Part shown: positions 9,085 through 17,675 of the stretch, in pieces
How positions within the stretch are numbered: the first letter of the stretch is position 1
Layout: every line of letters starts with the position of its first letter
Source of the DNA: Thermincola carboxydiphila
GTDB taxonomy: Bacteria; Bacillota; Thermincolia; Thermincolales; UBA2595
Length of the DNA: 64,000 nt
Assembly (NCBI GenBank): GCA_016841045.1
Contig: JAENZX010000007.1
Coordinates: 96,871-160,870, forward strand
Direction: 5' to 3'
Made by a program: the position numbers and the translations under genes
The notes under the pieces: model-generated
What the model was told of the DNA's origin: nothing
Databases searched by the model: none
Seen by the model: only the letters and a program-made list of their open reading frames with translations

Positions 9085-9115
9085 ACTATAAACCTTTACG
9101 CTGCGTAATAGTCAA
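9085..9115 (-). promoter_or_regulatory. MerR-type promoter with 19-bp spacer and operator
   Basis: On the minus strand TTGACT (9110-9115) and TATAGT (9085-9090) are separated by exactly 19 bp. Within the spacer lies the perfect inverted repeat TTACGC-N-GCGTAA (9096-9108). The over-long spacer with a central palindrome is the diagnostic form of MerR-activated promoters. Confidence 0.9.
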
Positions 9116-9248
9116 TAGATTTATAAGATTTTTTCTCATGCAAACTTGTCTAGATTGCCCATTTTTCTGTAAGAGTTGTATAATACAATTAACACTCCCG
9201 CTATTATGCAATTAAACCAGAGGCAGATATTCGGTTAGGAGGATGATT

Positions 9249-9704
9249 ATGAAAGCTCATGAAATTATGATCAGCCAAGTGTATAAAGTTAATGAAAATG
9301 ACACAGTTCGTTCTGTTATCAAAGAATTTATTGACCATCGTATAAGCGGACTTCCTGTTGTCAACGAAAAAAACCAAGTTGTTGCTTATGTTAGCGACGG
9401 GGATATAATGCGGTATATCGGAAAGCACGAAAACATAGTAGTTGATTCTTTCTACTTCCTTACCGTTATAAAAGGTGATGATGATGAATTTGAGGAAAGA
9501 GCACGAGGATTGCTGGGTTTAAACGTTATGGATATAGCGAAAAGAAAAGTCACTAAAGTTCCGTGGGACGAAGAAATTGAGAATATTGCTGCCCTTTTAG
9601 GCAAAAGGCAAATAAAAAAATTACCGGTTGAGCGCAACGGGACTCTTGTTGGAATAATTAGTCGCGGAGATGTCATCAGGCATTCCTTCAAAGCGATACT
9701 GTAA
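9249..9704 (+). CDS. CBS domain pair protein
   Basis: A soluble protein of about 151 residues made of two CBS domains and little else. The first covers about 5-60 (AHEIMISQVYKV, ISGLPVVNEKNQVVAYVSDGDIM) and the second about 90-150 (VMDIAKRKVTKVPWDEE, KKLPVERNGTLVGIISRGDVIR). Such pairs bind adenosine nucleotides and act as energy or ligand sensors. The frame begins at ATG 9243, but TAGGAGGA ends there, so ATG 9249 is better spaced. A YeiH-type carrier gene follows about 90 bases downstream on the same strand; the two may be linked, but nothing in the sequence proves it. Confidence 0.88.
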   Translation: MKAHEIMISQVYKVNENDTVRSVIKEFIDHRISGLPVVNEKNQVVAYVSDGDIMRYIGKHENIVVDSFYFLTVIKGDDDEFEERARGLLGLNVMDIAKRKVTKVPWDEEIENIAALLGKRQIKKLPVERNGTLVGIISRGDVIRHSFKAIL

Positions 9705-9795
9705 ACTGATACTGCAAAGTGATAGTTAACCGCCGCTAAGAAGATAAATCAAGCAATAAAAGAGAAATATCCAAAACTAAGGGGATAACAACATA

Positions 9796-10809
9796 ATGGT
9801 ACAAATTAAAAAGATAGCTCCCGGAATAATTCTTTGCCTTCTATTAGCGGCTTTAGCATGGCTGTTAGGAAATATCTTTCCAATTGTTGGAGGCCCGATT
9901 TTCGGGATATTACTCGGAATGATTTTAAACAACCTGATTAGAATACCTTCACCGTTTAATAATGGAATACATTATACCTCAAAAAAAATACTGCAATATT
10001 CAATTATACTGCTTGGTTTTGAAATGAATTTGTTTAATGTTATCAAAGTTGGCGGTCAGTCACTGTTTGTGATGCTGTTTACTCTATCAGCTTCATTTCT
10101 GACAGCATTTTTCGTAGGAAAGGCCTTGAGGCTTCGCGGGAAAATGGTGACATTGATTGGAGTTGGCACCTCCATTTGCGGAGGTTCGGCAATAGCTGCG
10201 ACAGCACCTGTAATACAAGCAGAAGACGAAGATGTTGCCCATGCTATTTCAACCATTTTTGTATTTAACATTTTAGCTGTATTTATTTTTCCGGCTTTAG
10301 GCCATATTTTCGGAATGAGTGATATAGGCTTTGGAATTTGGGCAGGAACAGCAATAAATGATACCTCATCAGTTGTTGCAGCAGGTGCCTCATGGAGTTC
10401 AGCCGCTGGAAACAATACTGCCCTCACTTTTGCGACAATTGTCAAACTTACAAGAACCTTGATGATTGTGCCTATTACCCTCGTCCTGGCAGTATATACT
10501 GCCAGGAACAGTAACAAGACGAGCACCGGAACTAATTTCAGGTTTTCAAAGGTATTCCCATGGTTTGTAATGGGATTTATTATAGTAGCAATAATCAACA
10601 CTTTTATTTATATTCCTGCACCATTTCCGTTCATATTAGTTGCAATTGGAAAGTTTATGATTATTATGGCTATGGCAGCTATAGGTATGAATACCCATCT
10701 TAAAAAGCTTATAGCCAATGGCTCTAAACCCATTTTTCTAGGACTATGCTGCTGGTTTGCAGTAGCAGGCATGTCTCTGTTGGTTCAGGCAATTATGAAA
10801 TCTTGGTAA
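9796..10809 (+). CDS. YeiH family putative sulfate exporter
   Basis: A 337-residue polytopic membrane protein of the YeiH/UPF0324 family with about ten hydrophobic helices. Family features are the N-terminal GGPIFGILLGMILNN, GTSICGGSAIAATAPVI in the middle, and GTAINDTSSVVAAG further on. Members are annotated as putative sulfate or sulfonate exporters, but direct evidence is limited. A ribosome binding site AAGGGGA precedes the ATG. A bidirectional terminator follows. Confidence 0.87.
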   Translation: MVQIKKIAPGIILCLLLAALAWLLGNIFPIVGGPIFGILLGMILNNLIRIPSPFNNGIHYTSKKILQYSIILLGFEMNLFNVIKVGGQSLFVMLFTLSASFLTAFFVGKALRLRGKMVTLIGVGTSICGGSAIAATAPVIQAEDEDVAHAISTIFVFNILAVFIFPALGHIFGMSDIGFGIWAGTAINDTSSVVAAGASWSSAAGNNTALTFATIVKLTRTLMIVPITLVLAVYTARNSNKTSTGTNFRFSKVFPWFVMGFIIVAIINTFIYIPAPFPFILVAIGKFMIIMAMAAIGMNTHLKKLIANGSKPIFLGLCCWFAVAGMSLLVQAIMKSW

Positions 10810-10834
10810 AGGGAAAACGGCATAAGTAATTAAA

Positions 10835-10875
10835 AAAGCGAACAAGACTACCTTTCAGTAGTGACTGTTCGCTTT
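10835..10875. terminator. Bidirectional terminator between convergent genes
   Basis: AAAGCGAACA (10835-10844) pairs with TGTTCGCTTT (10866-10875), and inside it ACTAC pairs with GTAGT. A-rich and T-rich flanks let it end both the YeiH gene and the 10885-11145 gene. Confidence 0.8.
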
Positions 10876-10884
10876 ATTTATTGG

Positions 10885-11145
10885 TTATTTAACTTTTGTG
10901 TCCAAAACATCCAAGGCAGCCTCTAAAGCTTGCTGGTATTGTGGCGGCAGGTCATGAACAGTTTCTTTGATTTCTCTATAAGCCTTGCGGTGCGCCTCCA
11001 AGGCCTCTCCGTCATTGGGAAAACAGGAGTCAACTAAATGACCTAAAGCCCGGGCCTCTTCAAGATGCCCATTCTGGCTGAGATAATCATGAAGTGGTAG
11101 GGCAAATTTGTAAACATGATCATGGTTTGTAATGTTAAATGCCAT
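10885..11145 (-). CDS. Small conserved-looking helical protein, unknown function
   Basis: An 86-residue soluble protein, strongly helical, rich in His, Glu and Ala (NHDHVYKFALPLHDYLSQNG, LEEARALGHLV, LPPQYQQALEAAL). I do not recognise a family. The frame is open to 11202, but GGAGG at 11153-11157 clearly selects ATG 11145. It lies downstream of htpG on the same strand with about 100 bases between. Its own ribosome binding site and terminator make it a real gene. The Ala/Glu helix repeats resemble small TPR-like or cupped-helix proteins, but that is only an impression. Confidence 0.72.
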   Translation of the reverse strand: MAFNITNHDHVYKFALPLHDYLSQNGHLEEARALGHLVDSCFPNDGEALEAHRKAYREIKETVHDLPPQYQQALEAALDVLDTKVK

Positions 11146-11247
11146 TGGGTAACCTCCATTTCCGATATAATTATTTACATAACTAGTATTAGCAAATATC
11201 ACGGAGTTATTATGGCATCAGGGCTGAAAACAAACTTTTTTCAAACC

Positions 11248-13125
11248 TTATATCATCATTTTACAAATGTTATTTGTAAATTCCACTGGATCACTAACTT
11301 GTAATCCTTCTATTAGCAGTGCCTGGTTATACAGTAAATCTGTATATAGCTTAAGCTTATCTTTGTCTTTATCATAGGCTTCTTTCAGAGATTTAAACAC
11401 ATCGTGATTTATGTTAATTTCCAAAACCTTATCTGCTTTTATGTTCTGATTATTAGGTAGACTATTTAATATTTTCTCCATCTCTATTGAGACTTCACCT
11501 TCGTTGGACAGACAAACAGGATGATTCTTTAACCTTTTTGAGGCCTTAACATCCTTTACTTTTTCTGACAAGATACTCTTCATATATTCAAACAATTCTT
11601 TATTGTCTTCATCTGTACCTGAAGAATCTTTGTTATCTTCTGTCTCTATCCCCAGATCACCGCTGGATACAGATTTAAATTCCTTGTCTTTATAGGTCCT
11701 TATCATTTTTACAGCGAATTCATCAACATCATCAGTAAAGTATAGTATTTCATATCCCTTATCTGCTACCAGTTCCGTCTGGGGCATTTTTTCAATTCTT
11801 TCAATAGATTCTCCGGAAGCATAGTAAATATATTTTTGTTCCTCAGGCATTCTGGAAACGTACTCATCTAGAGTTACCATCTTCTTCTCTTTTGATGAAT
11901 TAAACATTAATAGATCCTGTAAAACCTCCTTGTGAGTCCCAAAGTCACTGTAAATACCATATTTCAGCTGTCTTCCGAAGGATTCATAAAATGCTTCGTA
12001 CTTATCTCGTTCATTTTTCAGCAGGTTTTCCAATTCATTTTTTATTTTGGTTTTTATATTCTTGGCGATAAATTTTAGCTGTCTGTCATGCTGAAGCAGC
12101 TCTCTGGATATGTTAAGAGACAAATCTTCTGAATCTACCATACCTTTCACGAAACTAAAATAGTCAGGCAAGAGATCAGCACACTTATTCATAATTAAAA
12201 CGCCATTTGAATACAGTTCCAGGCCTTTTTCATATTCTTTTGTATAGAAATCAAAGGGCGTTTTTTCCGGAATAAATAAAATAGCCTTATAACTCACTGT
12301 TCCTTCGGCACTAATGTGGATATGCTTTATCGGTTTGTCAAAGCCGTAGTGCTTTTCAGAATAAAAGTTTTCGTAATCCTCCTGAGTAAGCTCGTTTTTA
12401 TTTTTTTTCCAGATAGGAACCATACTGTTGACAGTCTGCTCTTCGGTGTATTCCTCGTATTCTTTTTCGCTGCCTTCCTTAAGCCTTGTCCTTGTAACAT
12501 TCATTTTTATGGGGTATCTAATAAAATCGGAATATTTTTTGATAATGGATTGTAATCTAAATTCCTCTAAGTACTCGTCAAACTTTTCATCTTCCGTATT
12601 CTCTTTAATTTTTAGGATAATATCTGTACCTACCGTATCTTTTTCATATGGCTCAATATTATAACCATCAGCACCATGGGACTCCCACTTAAAAGCCTCC
12701 GAGCTCCCCAAGGCCCTGCTGATTACTGTAACGACTTCAGCTACCATAAAGGCAGAATAAAACCCAACTCCGAATTGTCCGATTATATCATAGCCGTCCT
12801 TTAGTTCGGTTTCTTTTTTGAATGCCAGTGACCCACTTTTTGCAATAACTCCCAGGTTATCTTCCAATTCTTCTTTTGTCATTCCAATTCCTGTATCGGA
12901 AATTTTCAATAATCTATTTTCTTTATCAGCGGTTAATTTTATGTAATAATTGCTTTTATCAAAGCTAAGAGTGTCATCTGTTAAGGCTCTATAGTAGATT
13001 TTATCAATTGCATCACTGGCATTGGAAATAAGCTCCCTTAAAAAAATCTCCTTGTGAGTATAAATTGAGTTAATCATCAGATCCAGTAGCCTCTTTGATT
13101 CTGCTTTAAATTGTTTTTTTGCCAA
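11248..13125 (-). CDS. htpG: Molecular chaperone HtpG (Hsp90)
   Basis: Full-length bacterial Hsp90 of about 625 residues, a cytoplasmic dimeric ATP-dependent chaperone. The N-terminal ATP-binding Bergerat fold shows [19 protein letters not shown] and [11 protein letters not shown]. The middle domain includes [19 protein letters not shown] sequence (here [18 protein letters not shown]), and the C-terminal dimerisation domain follows. The frame is open to GTG 13143, but GGGGAG lies inside that extension and precedes TTG 13125 by six bases, so TTG is the likely start. A perfect CIRCE operator sits between promoter and gene, pointing to HrcA control. HrcA, GroE and DnaK genes are not in this window. 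Confidence 0.96.
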   Translation of the reverse strand: MAKKQFKAESKRLLDLMINSIYTHKEIFLRELISNASDAIDKIYYRALTDDTLSFDKSNYYIKLTADKENRLLKISDTGIGMTKEELEDNLGVIAKSGSLAFKKETELKDGYDIIGQFGVGFYSAFMVAEVVTVISRALGSSEAFKWESHGADGYNIEPYEKDTVGTDIILKIKENTEDEKFDEYLEEFRLQSIIKKYSDFIRYPIKMNVTRTRLKEGSEKEYEEYTEEQTVNSMVPIWKKNKNELTQEDYENFYSEKHYGFDKPIKHIHISAEGTVSYKAILFIPEKTPFDFYTKEYEKGLELYSNGVLIMNKCADLLPDYFSFVKGMVDSEDLSLNISRELLQHDRQLKFIAKNIKTKIKNELENLLKNERDKYEAFYESFGRQLKYGIYSDFGTHKEVLQDLLMFNSSKEKKMVTLDEYVSRMPEEQKYIYYASGESIERIEKMPQTELVADKGYEILYFTDDVDEFAVKMIRTYKDKEFKSVSSGDLGIETEDNKDSSGTDEDNKELFEYMKSILSEKVKDVKASKRLKNHPVCLSNEGEVSIEMEKILNSLPNNQNIKADKVLEININHDVFKSLKEAYDKDKDKLKLYTDLLYNQALLIEGLQVSDPVEFTNNICKMMI

Positions 13126-13164
13126 TTTAAACTCCCCTTCCACTAAAAACTCAAAGTCTTGTTG

Positions 13165-13191
13165 TTAGCACTCTCCTTCTTTGAGTGCTAA
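13165..13191. promoter_or_regulatory. CIRCE operator (HrcA binding site)
   Basis: TTAGCACTC (13165-13173), nine bases, GAGTGCTAA (13183-13191). Both arms match the CIRCE consensus without a mismatch. It lies in the htpG 5' region immediately after the predicted transcription start. Confidence 0.95.
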
Positions 13192-13202
13192 TTCATATTT
13201 TT

Positions 13203-13232
13203 TATATACCATAATTTTAGGTTTAATGTCAA
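13203..13232 (-). promoter_or_regulatory. Promoter of htpG
   Basis: Minus-strand TTGACA (13227-13232), 18-bp spacer, TATATA (13203-13208). The predicted start falls just before CIRCE, so bound HrcA would block it. Confidence 0.7.
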
Positions 13233-13315
13233 TATATAGTGTGATGAACTTCACAGTTTTTATTCTAAATCCAGTTTATAATTTATTTAAATTAATTAAA
13301 TAGGAGGTAAGGAAA

Positions 13316-14023
13316 ATGAATAGAAAGATTGTAGAGATAAACGAAGAAAGATGTAATGGATGTGGTCTTTGCATTAATGCCTGCCACGAAGGTGCCTTAG
13401 AGCTGGTCAACGGTAAAGCTCGTCTGGTATCTGACTCATACTGTGATGGTCTGGGAGACTGCCTCCCCGAATGCCCGGTAGATGCTATAAGTATTATTGA
13501 AAGAGAAGCGGCAGCCTTTGATGAAGAAGCAGTGAAAAAACGCATGGAGGCTAACAAAAGCGGACCTGAAACACTGGAGTGCGGCTGCCCGGGGAGTTCA
13601 GTCATGGCTTTGGAAAAATCTCAAGACTGTTCATGCCACACGGGAGTTGAAGTAAAATCACAGCTTGGCCAGTGGCCCTGCCAGATTAAGCTGGTCCCTG
13701 TCAATGCCCCTTTTCTGGATGATGCTGACCTTCTAATCGCTGCTGACTGCACAGCCTATGCATATGCCAATTTCCATCAGGATTTTATGAAAGACCGTGT
13801 TACTCTCATTGGCTGCCCTAAACTGGACAATGTGGATTATTCGGAAAAACTCACAGAGATGTTTAAACTAAACCAAATAAAAAGTATCAACATAGTGAGA
13901 ATGTCAGTGCCCTGCTGTGGCAGCTTGGTAAACAAAGTCAGGCAGGCTATACAAAACAGCGGTAAGGATATTACGGTAAATGCAACCACCCTGGACACCA
14001 GTGGTAAAATATTAGCAGACTGA
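13316..14023 (+). CDS. Ferredoxin-type 4Fe-4S protein with extra cysteine region
   Basis: A 235-residue iron-sulfur protein. Residues 8-60 hold a two-cluster ferredoxin domain: CNGCGLCINAC, then CDGLGDCLPECP, in which one of the second-cluster spacings is widened (CDGLGDC). A linker with ECGCPGS and CSCHTG follows (about 88-107). The C-terminal part has cysteines in AADCTAY, GCPKLD and PCCGS, like a half-DUF/heterodisulfide-type binding module. It probably transfers electrons in an anaerobic cytoplasmic redox reaction; the partner is not encoded next to it. The family is common in clostridia. AGGAGG precedes the ATG, and a strong terminator follows. Confidence 0.85.
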   Translation: MNRKIVEINEERCNGCGLCINACHEGALELVNGKARLVSDSYCDGLGDCLPECPVDAISIIEREAAAFDEEAVKKRMEANKSGPETLECGCPGSSVMALEKSQDCSCHTGVEVKSQLGQWPCQIKLVPVNAPFLDDADLLIAADCTAYAYANFHQDFMKDRVTLIGCPKLDNVDYSEKLTEMFKLNQIKSINIVRMSVPCCGSLVNKVRQAIQNSGKDITVNATTLDTSGKILAD

Positions 14024-14063
14024 GACTGCGCGGCAGTTAGACCTGATGTTTGAGCAGACAAAA

Positions 14064-14106
14064 AATCTGTCCCTTGGCCAATTTACGCAAGGGGCAGATT
14101 TTTTTC
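14064..14106 (+). terminator. Terminator after the ferredoxin gene
   Basis: AATCTG-CCCTTG pairs with CAAGGGGCAGATT around GCCAATTTACG and is followed by seven T. A classic rho-independent terminator. Confidence 0.9.
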
Positions 14107-14155
14107 TATTTCTATTATAGAGTAAGCTGCCAGGAGACACCGAATGAGACTCTTA

Positions 14156-14506
14156 TCATTTTTTATAGAACTCCATATTTCCCTTCACCAGTTTCTCTTC
14201 CCAAATCATTTGCAGCAAAGCCAAATCTTCCGTATAGTCTGTTTTTGTTTCATCCTTGTCATATTCCAGGGTCTCAAGTATCTTAATTTTAAAATGGGCC
14301 TCTCCATGCTCTTTCCAATCCTTTTGTAATTCCCGGTTAGGATGACCCCCAGCATTCAATTTAAACCTAGTACCATTTATTTTGCTCCGTAAATCCTTTG
14401 TGCTTTCAATATAACACTTATTACGTAAGGCATTACGAACAACAAATACTCCCATTTGCGGTTTCATTCGCCGGTACTGTTCCTTAAGTTCTTTTTTCCG
14501 GTCCAT
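14156..14506 (-). CDS. GIY-YIG-like nuclease family protein
   Basis: A 116-residue protein matching the compact GIY-YIG-like group also found fused to LuxR-type domains: MGVFVVRNALRNKCYIEST, then RFKLNAGGHPNRELQKDW. The GIY and YIG motifs are degenerate (GVF and YIE), so nuclease activity is uncertain. The C-terminal EKLVKGNMEFYKK tail is typical of the group. It starts three bases after the end of the DUF6530-type gene, so the two form an operon. The role is unknown; possible DNA repair or regulation. Confidence 0.78.
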   Translation of the reverse strand: MDRKKELKEQYRRMKPQMGVFVVRNALRNKCYIESTKDLRSKINGTRFKLNAGGHPNRELQKDWKEHGEAHFKIKILETLEYDKDETKTDYTEDLALLQMIWEEKLVKGNMEFYKK

Positions 14507-14509
14507 CGT

Positions 14510-14989
14510 TCAATACCCCATATCTTTTAATATACTTGATAAGACACGTAACCGTTCACCAAGAAGTTCATCGTCATCACTGAGAGCCTGAGTGAACAGT
14601 TTTATATCCTCGTCAATCTTTTCATTTTCTACACAAACAGCTACATTCATAGCATCACCCTGCAAACCAACTCTGTCTATAACAGGCTTTTCAGTATCGT
14701 ATAATTTCTCGTACCGATAGGCCTCCCGAAAGTGCAGTTTCGTTCTGCAAACGAGAATTGCCAGGTCGAGTACTCGATGAAGGGGTAACTCCTCAGACTG
14801 CCTGGACCATTTTTCTCCAGTATATCTCCATACTTTTGCTGAGATATCTACCTTGCCACGGTCATTCCACTGGGCCAAACCTAAAGAAAGACCCTTTGCA
14901 TCTGTTTTATAAGCATATCTACCGTCAACATTTTCATAATTGTCGGAAACGATAACCGGTTTGTGCTTTAAAGTAGTTGGTATTTTCAT
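14510..14989 (-). CDS. DUF6530-like protein
   Basis: A 159-residue soluble protein with the conserved pattern KHKPVIV, then DAKGLSLGLAQWNDRG, DISAKVWRYTGEKWSRQSEE and LPLHRVLDLAILVCR. I recognise this as the DUF6530 group, of unknown function, though the family number is from memory. It is the first gene of a two-gene operon with the GIY-YIG-like gene. Upstream lie two overlapping palindromes that look like an operator, so the pair is probably inducible. No membrane segments are seen. Confidence 0.72.
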   Translation of the reverse strand: MKIPTTLKHKPVIVSDNYENVDGRYAYKTDAKGLSLGLAQWNDRGKVDISAKVWRYTGEKWSRQSEELPLHRVLDLAILVCRTKLHFREAYRYEKLYDTEKPVIDRVGLQGDAMNVAVCVENEKIDEDIKLFTQALSDDDELLGERLRVLSSILKDMGY

Positions 14990-15025
14990 TCTATATTACC
15001 TCCAATATTTTTGTTCGGTCTCTCC

Positions 15026-15060
15026 ATTTACTAAATTAGTAATTTACTAAACTAGTAAAT
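15026..15060. promoter_or_regulatory. Two overlapping palindromes, likely repressor operator
   Basis: ATTTACTA-N3-TAGTAAAT is perfect at 15042-15060. A second copy at 15026-15044 (ATTTACTA-N3-TAGTAATT) has one mismatch. The centres are 16 bp apart. The form suits a dimeric winged-helix repressor such as MarR. It lies about 40 bp before the DUF6530 gene and 175 bp before the MFS gene. Confidence 0.65.
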
Positions 15061-15147
15061 TAATTATAATCCTGATATCAGGCTATGTCAATGTCATAAC
15101 TTTTTTCTCATGACCTTTTTTCAGGAATATTTATGAACACCTGCTGC

Positions 15148-15176
15148 TTGACAATTTTTTACGAAAGGAATATGGT
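15148..15176 (+). promoter_or_regulatory. Promoter of the MFS gene
   Basis: TTGACA (15148-15153), 17-bp spacer, TATGGT (15171-15176), about 55 bases before the ATG. Confidence 0.65.
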
Positions 15177-15234
15177 TATCTAAGATGCTTAAAACTTTAC
15201 CTCAGGACAAATTGATCAAACAGGTGATATAAAA

Positions 15235-16425
15235 ATGTCTAAACCCCGATTGTGGACAAAGGATTTCTTGATTGATTCAATGACCAACCTTATTCTTTAT
15301 CTGGTGTATTATTTACTGATAGTTACAATTGCAATATATGCATCAGATAATTTAGGAGCTTCGCCCAGCGAAGCCGGACTTGCTGCCGGTATTTTTATTT
15401 TAGGTACGCTTGTGGCCCGTGTCTTTGCCGGAAGAGCAATAGACCGGGTAGGACGAAAAAAAACTCTTTATATTGGTTTATTTTTTTTCTTGATTACAAC
15501 CCTGCTGTACTATGGGGTCAATAATTTAATGCTGCTTTTTATTATTCGTTTTCTACATGGGGCAGGCTTCGGCATTGCCGGAACAGCCACGGGAACCATC
15601 ATTGCTAGTATTATTCCAAATGAGCGGCGGGGCGAAGGTACCAGTTATTATGCAATGAGCGCCACTATAGCATCTGCTATAGGCCCCTTTTTAGGAATGT
15701 TCCTTAATAGCCGGGGAAGTTTCAGTTTAATATTAGTTATTGCTGTTATTCTGCTGGTAGTTAGTTTTATAACTGTATTCTTTTTGAAGGTTCCTGAAGC
15801 AGAACTAAATGAAGAACAGCTAATCAAGCTTAAGGGCTTTAAGGCAGAGAATTTCTTTGAAGCTAAAGCAGTACCAATTTCTATCATCGGAGTATTTATA
15901 GGTCTGACCTTTTCAGGTATTCTGAGCTTTCTTACTTCCTATACCAGGGAAATTCACTTAGTCCATGCCGGCAGCTTTTTCTTTATTATTTACGCTGCTT
16001 CCATACTAGTTTCCAGACCTTTTACCGGAAGTTGGTTTGACCAAAAGGGGGAAAATTTTGTAATGTATCCCTCCTTCATATTGTACTCAATCGGGCTATT
16101 CCTACTCAGTCAAGCTCATCAGGGCTTTTTCCTCTTATTAGCCGCAGTTGTCATAGGCCTTGGCTATGGAACCTTCCTGTCCAGCGCTCAGGCTATTGCA
16201 ATTAAAGTATCTCCGCGCCATAGAATGGGCTTAGCTACATCTACCTTCTTCATCTTCATTGACGGCGGGGTGGGAATCGGTCCTTACTTATTGGGCTTTC
16301 TAATTCCGGTCATAGGATTGCGCGGAATGTTTACAAGTTTGGCCATTGTAGTATTTGCCTGCGGCTTTTTATATTTTTTCTTATACGGAAGAAAAAAACA
16401 GCAACAGGAACAGCTTGCTGCATAG
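15235..16425 (+). CDS. Major facilitator superfamily transporter
   Basis: A 396-residue transporter with about twelve membrane helices. The cytoplasmic loop between helices 2 and 3 has the MFS signature GRAIDRVGRKKTL, and a NERRGEGTSYY segment follows helix 4, as in drug/proton antiporters and sugar-efflux proteins. The C-terminal half repeats the pattern (RPFTGSWFDQKG). The substrate cannot be read from sequence; efflux of a small compound is likely. It has its own promoter and a ribosome binding site weaker than its neighbours (CAGGTGATATAAAA before the ATG). It is transcribed divergently from DUF6530. Confidence 0.88.
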   Translation: MSKPRLWTKDFLIDSMTNLILYLVYYLLIVTIAIYASDNLGASPSEAGLAAGIFILGTLVARVFAGRAIDRVGRKKTLYIGLFFFLITTLLYYGVNNLMLLFIIRFLHGAGFGIAGTATGTIIASIIPNERRGEGTSYYAMSATIASAIGPFLGMFLNSRGSFSLILVIAVILLVVSFITVFFLKVPEAELNEEQLIKLKGFKAENFFEAKAVPISIIGVFIGLTFSGILSFLTSYTREIHLVHAGSFFFIIYAASILVSRPFTGSWFDQKGENFVMYPSFILYSIGLFLLSQAHQGFFLLLAAVVIGLGYGTFLSSAQAIAIKVSPRHRMGLATSTFFIFIDGGVGIGPYLLGFLIPVIGLRGMFTSLAIVVFACGFLYFFLYGRKKQQQEQLAA

Positions 16426-16431
16426 ATAGTT

Positions 16432-16471
16432 AAAGGCGCGTGCATCTTAACTTTAAGATACACGCGCCTTT
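16432..16471. terminator. Strong bidirectional terminator
   Basis: AAAGGCGCGTG-ATCTTAA pairs with TTAAGAT-CACGCGCCTTT in a long stem. It separates the convergent MFS and nspC genes. Confidence 0.88.
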
Positions 16472-16525
16472 GTTATCCAAAATTCTTTGAGAAAAGAAAT
16501 ACCAATACTATCTTTTCTCCATATA

Positions 16526-17668
16526 TCATGATAAACGAGTTGCAAAATCTTCATAGCCAAACTGTCTGATGATTTTGATGCCTTCGGCTTCACTGTATGT
16601 TGCGATAGAAGGCAGGTTAATTCCATTAAACGTATTATTTTTAACCATAGTGTAGTGGGCCATATCACAAAACACAAGCCTGTCACCGGGTTTTAAAGGC
16701 TGTTTGAAAGAATAGTCACTAATAACATCACCAGCGAGACAAGTTACACCGCCGAGCCTGTAAGTAAATGGATATTCTCCCGGGTCTCCGGCATCTATAA
16801 TATTTGGTCTGTAGGGCATTTCGAGTACATCAGGCATGTGGCATGCTGCTGAAGTATCCAAAATCGCAATTTCCATACCATTCTCAACAATGTCAAGAAC
16901 CTTGGCTACAAGAAAACCTGTATTAAGGGCAATTGCTTCACCTGGTTCCAAATATATATCAATTGAATACTTCTCCTTCAAAAATAAGATGGAACGGACA
17001 AGGGTTTCGATATCATAATCAGGTCTGGTGATATGATGTCCTCCACCTAAGTTGAGCCACTTCATTTTACTAATGAAATCTCCAAATTTCTCATCTACTA
17101 CTTTAATAGTACGTTCAAGGGTATCGGAATTTTGTTCACACATTGTATGAAAATGCAGTCCATGTATTCCGTCCAGTTCTTCAGGTCTAAAATTAGACAA
17201 TGTTACTCCCAGTCTAGAATACTTGAAACAGGGATTATAAATATCAGTCCTGATTTCAGAGTACTCAGGGTTTATGCGAATGCCATACTCTATATTTTTT
17301 GATTTCACGTTCTTAACTTTGTCTTTGAATCTGTTCCATTGGTCAAAAGAATTAAAAACAATATGGTCACAGTAAGTAAGCAGCTCATCAAAATCCTCTT
17401 CCACATAAGCAGGGGCATAAGCGTGAACTTCCTTACCCATTTTTTCAAAACCTAGTCTGGCCTCAAATAGTGAGCTTGCCGTAATACCTTTTAGATATTT
17501 GCCCACCAAAGGAAAAACTGAATGCATCGAAAAGCCCTTTAGGGCAAGAAGAATCTTACATCCTGTTCGCTCCTGAACAGAGTTTAGGATTTTGAGATTC
17601 TTTTCAAGGAGTCTTTCATCAACAATATAACAGGGTGTCGGTAGTCCACCGAAATTTATTTTCATCAT
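16526..17668 (-). CDS. nspC: Carboxynorspermidine decarboxylase
   Basis: A 380-residue fold-III PLP decarboxylase of the alanine racemase type. It removes CO2 from carboxynorspermidine or carboxyspermidine to give norspermidine or spermidine. Lys44 in LALKGF is the PLP lysine. HGLHFHTMCEQ, NLGGGHHITRPDYD and EPGEAIALNTG form the active site, and CHMPDVLEMPYRP is a family hallmark with the active-site cysteine. A cytosolic homodimer is expected. It follows the carboxynorspermidine synthase gene with seven bases between, so the two form the complete two-step module. Either of two adjacent ATGs could be used; GAGGT precedes both. Confidence 0.95.
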   Translation of the reverse strand: MMKINFGGLPTPCYIVDERLLEKNLKILNSVQERTGCKILLALKGFSMHSVFPLVGKYLKGITASSLFEARLGFEKMGKEVHAYAPAYVEEDFDELLTYCDHIVFNSFDQWNRFKDKVKNVKSKNIEYGIRINPEYSEIRTDIYNPCFKYSRLGVTLSNFRPEELDGIHGLHFHTMCEQNSDTLERTIKVVDEKFGDFISKMKWLNLGGGHHITRPDYDIETLVRSILFLKEKYSIDIYLEPGEAIALNTGFLVAKVLDIVENGMEIAILDTSAACHMPDVLEMPYRPNIIDAGDPGEYPFTYRLGGVTCLAGDVISDYSFKQPLKPGDRLVFCDMAHYTMVKNNTFNGINLPSIATYSEAEGIKIIRQFGYEDFATRLS

Positions 17669-17675
17669 TTATACC

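Noticed and set aside
10056..10601. A 181-codon open frame on the minus strand inside the YeiH-type gene
   Set aside because: It is antisense to a clear membrane-protein gene, has biased hydrophobic composition from the opposite strand and no ribosome binding site.
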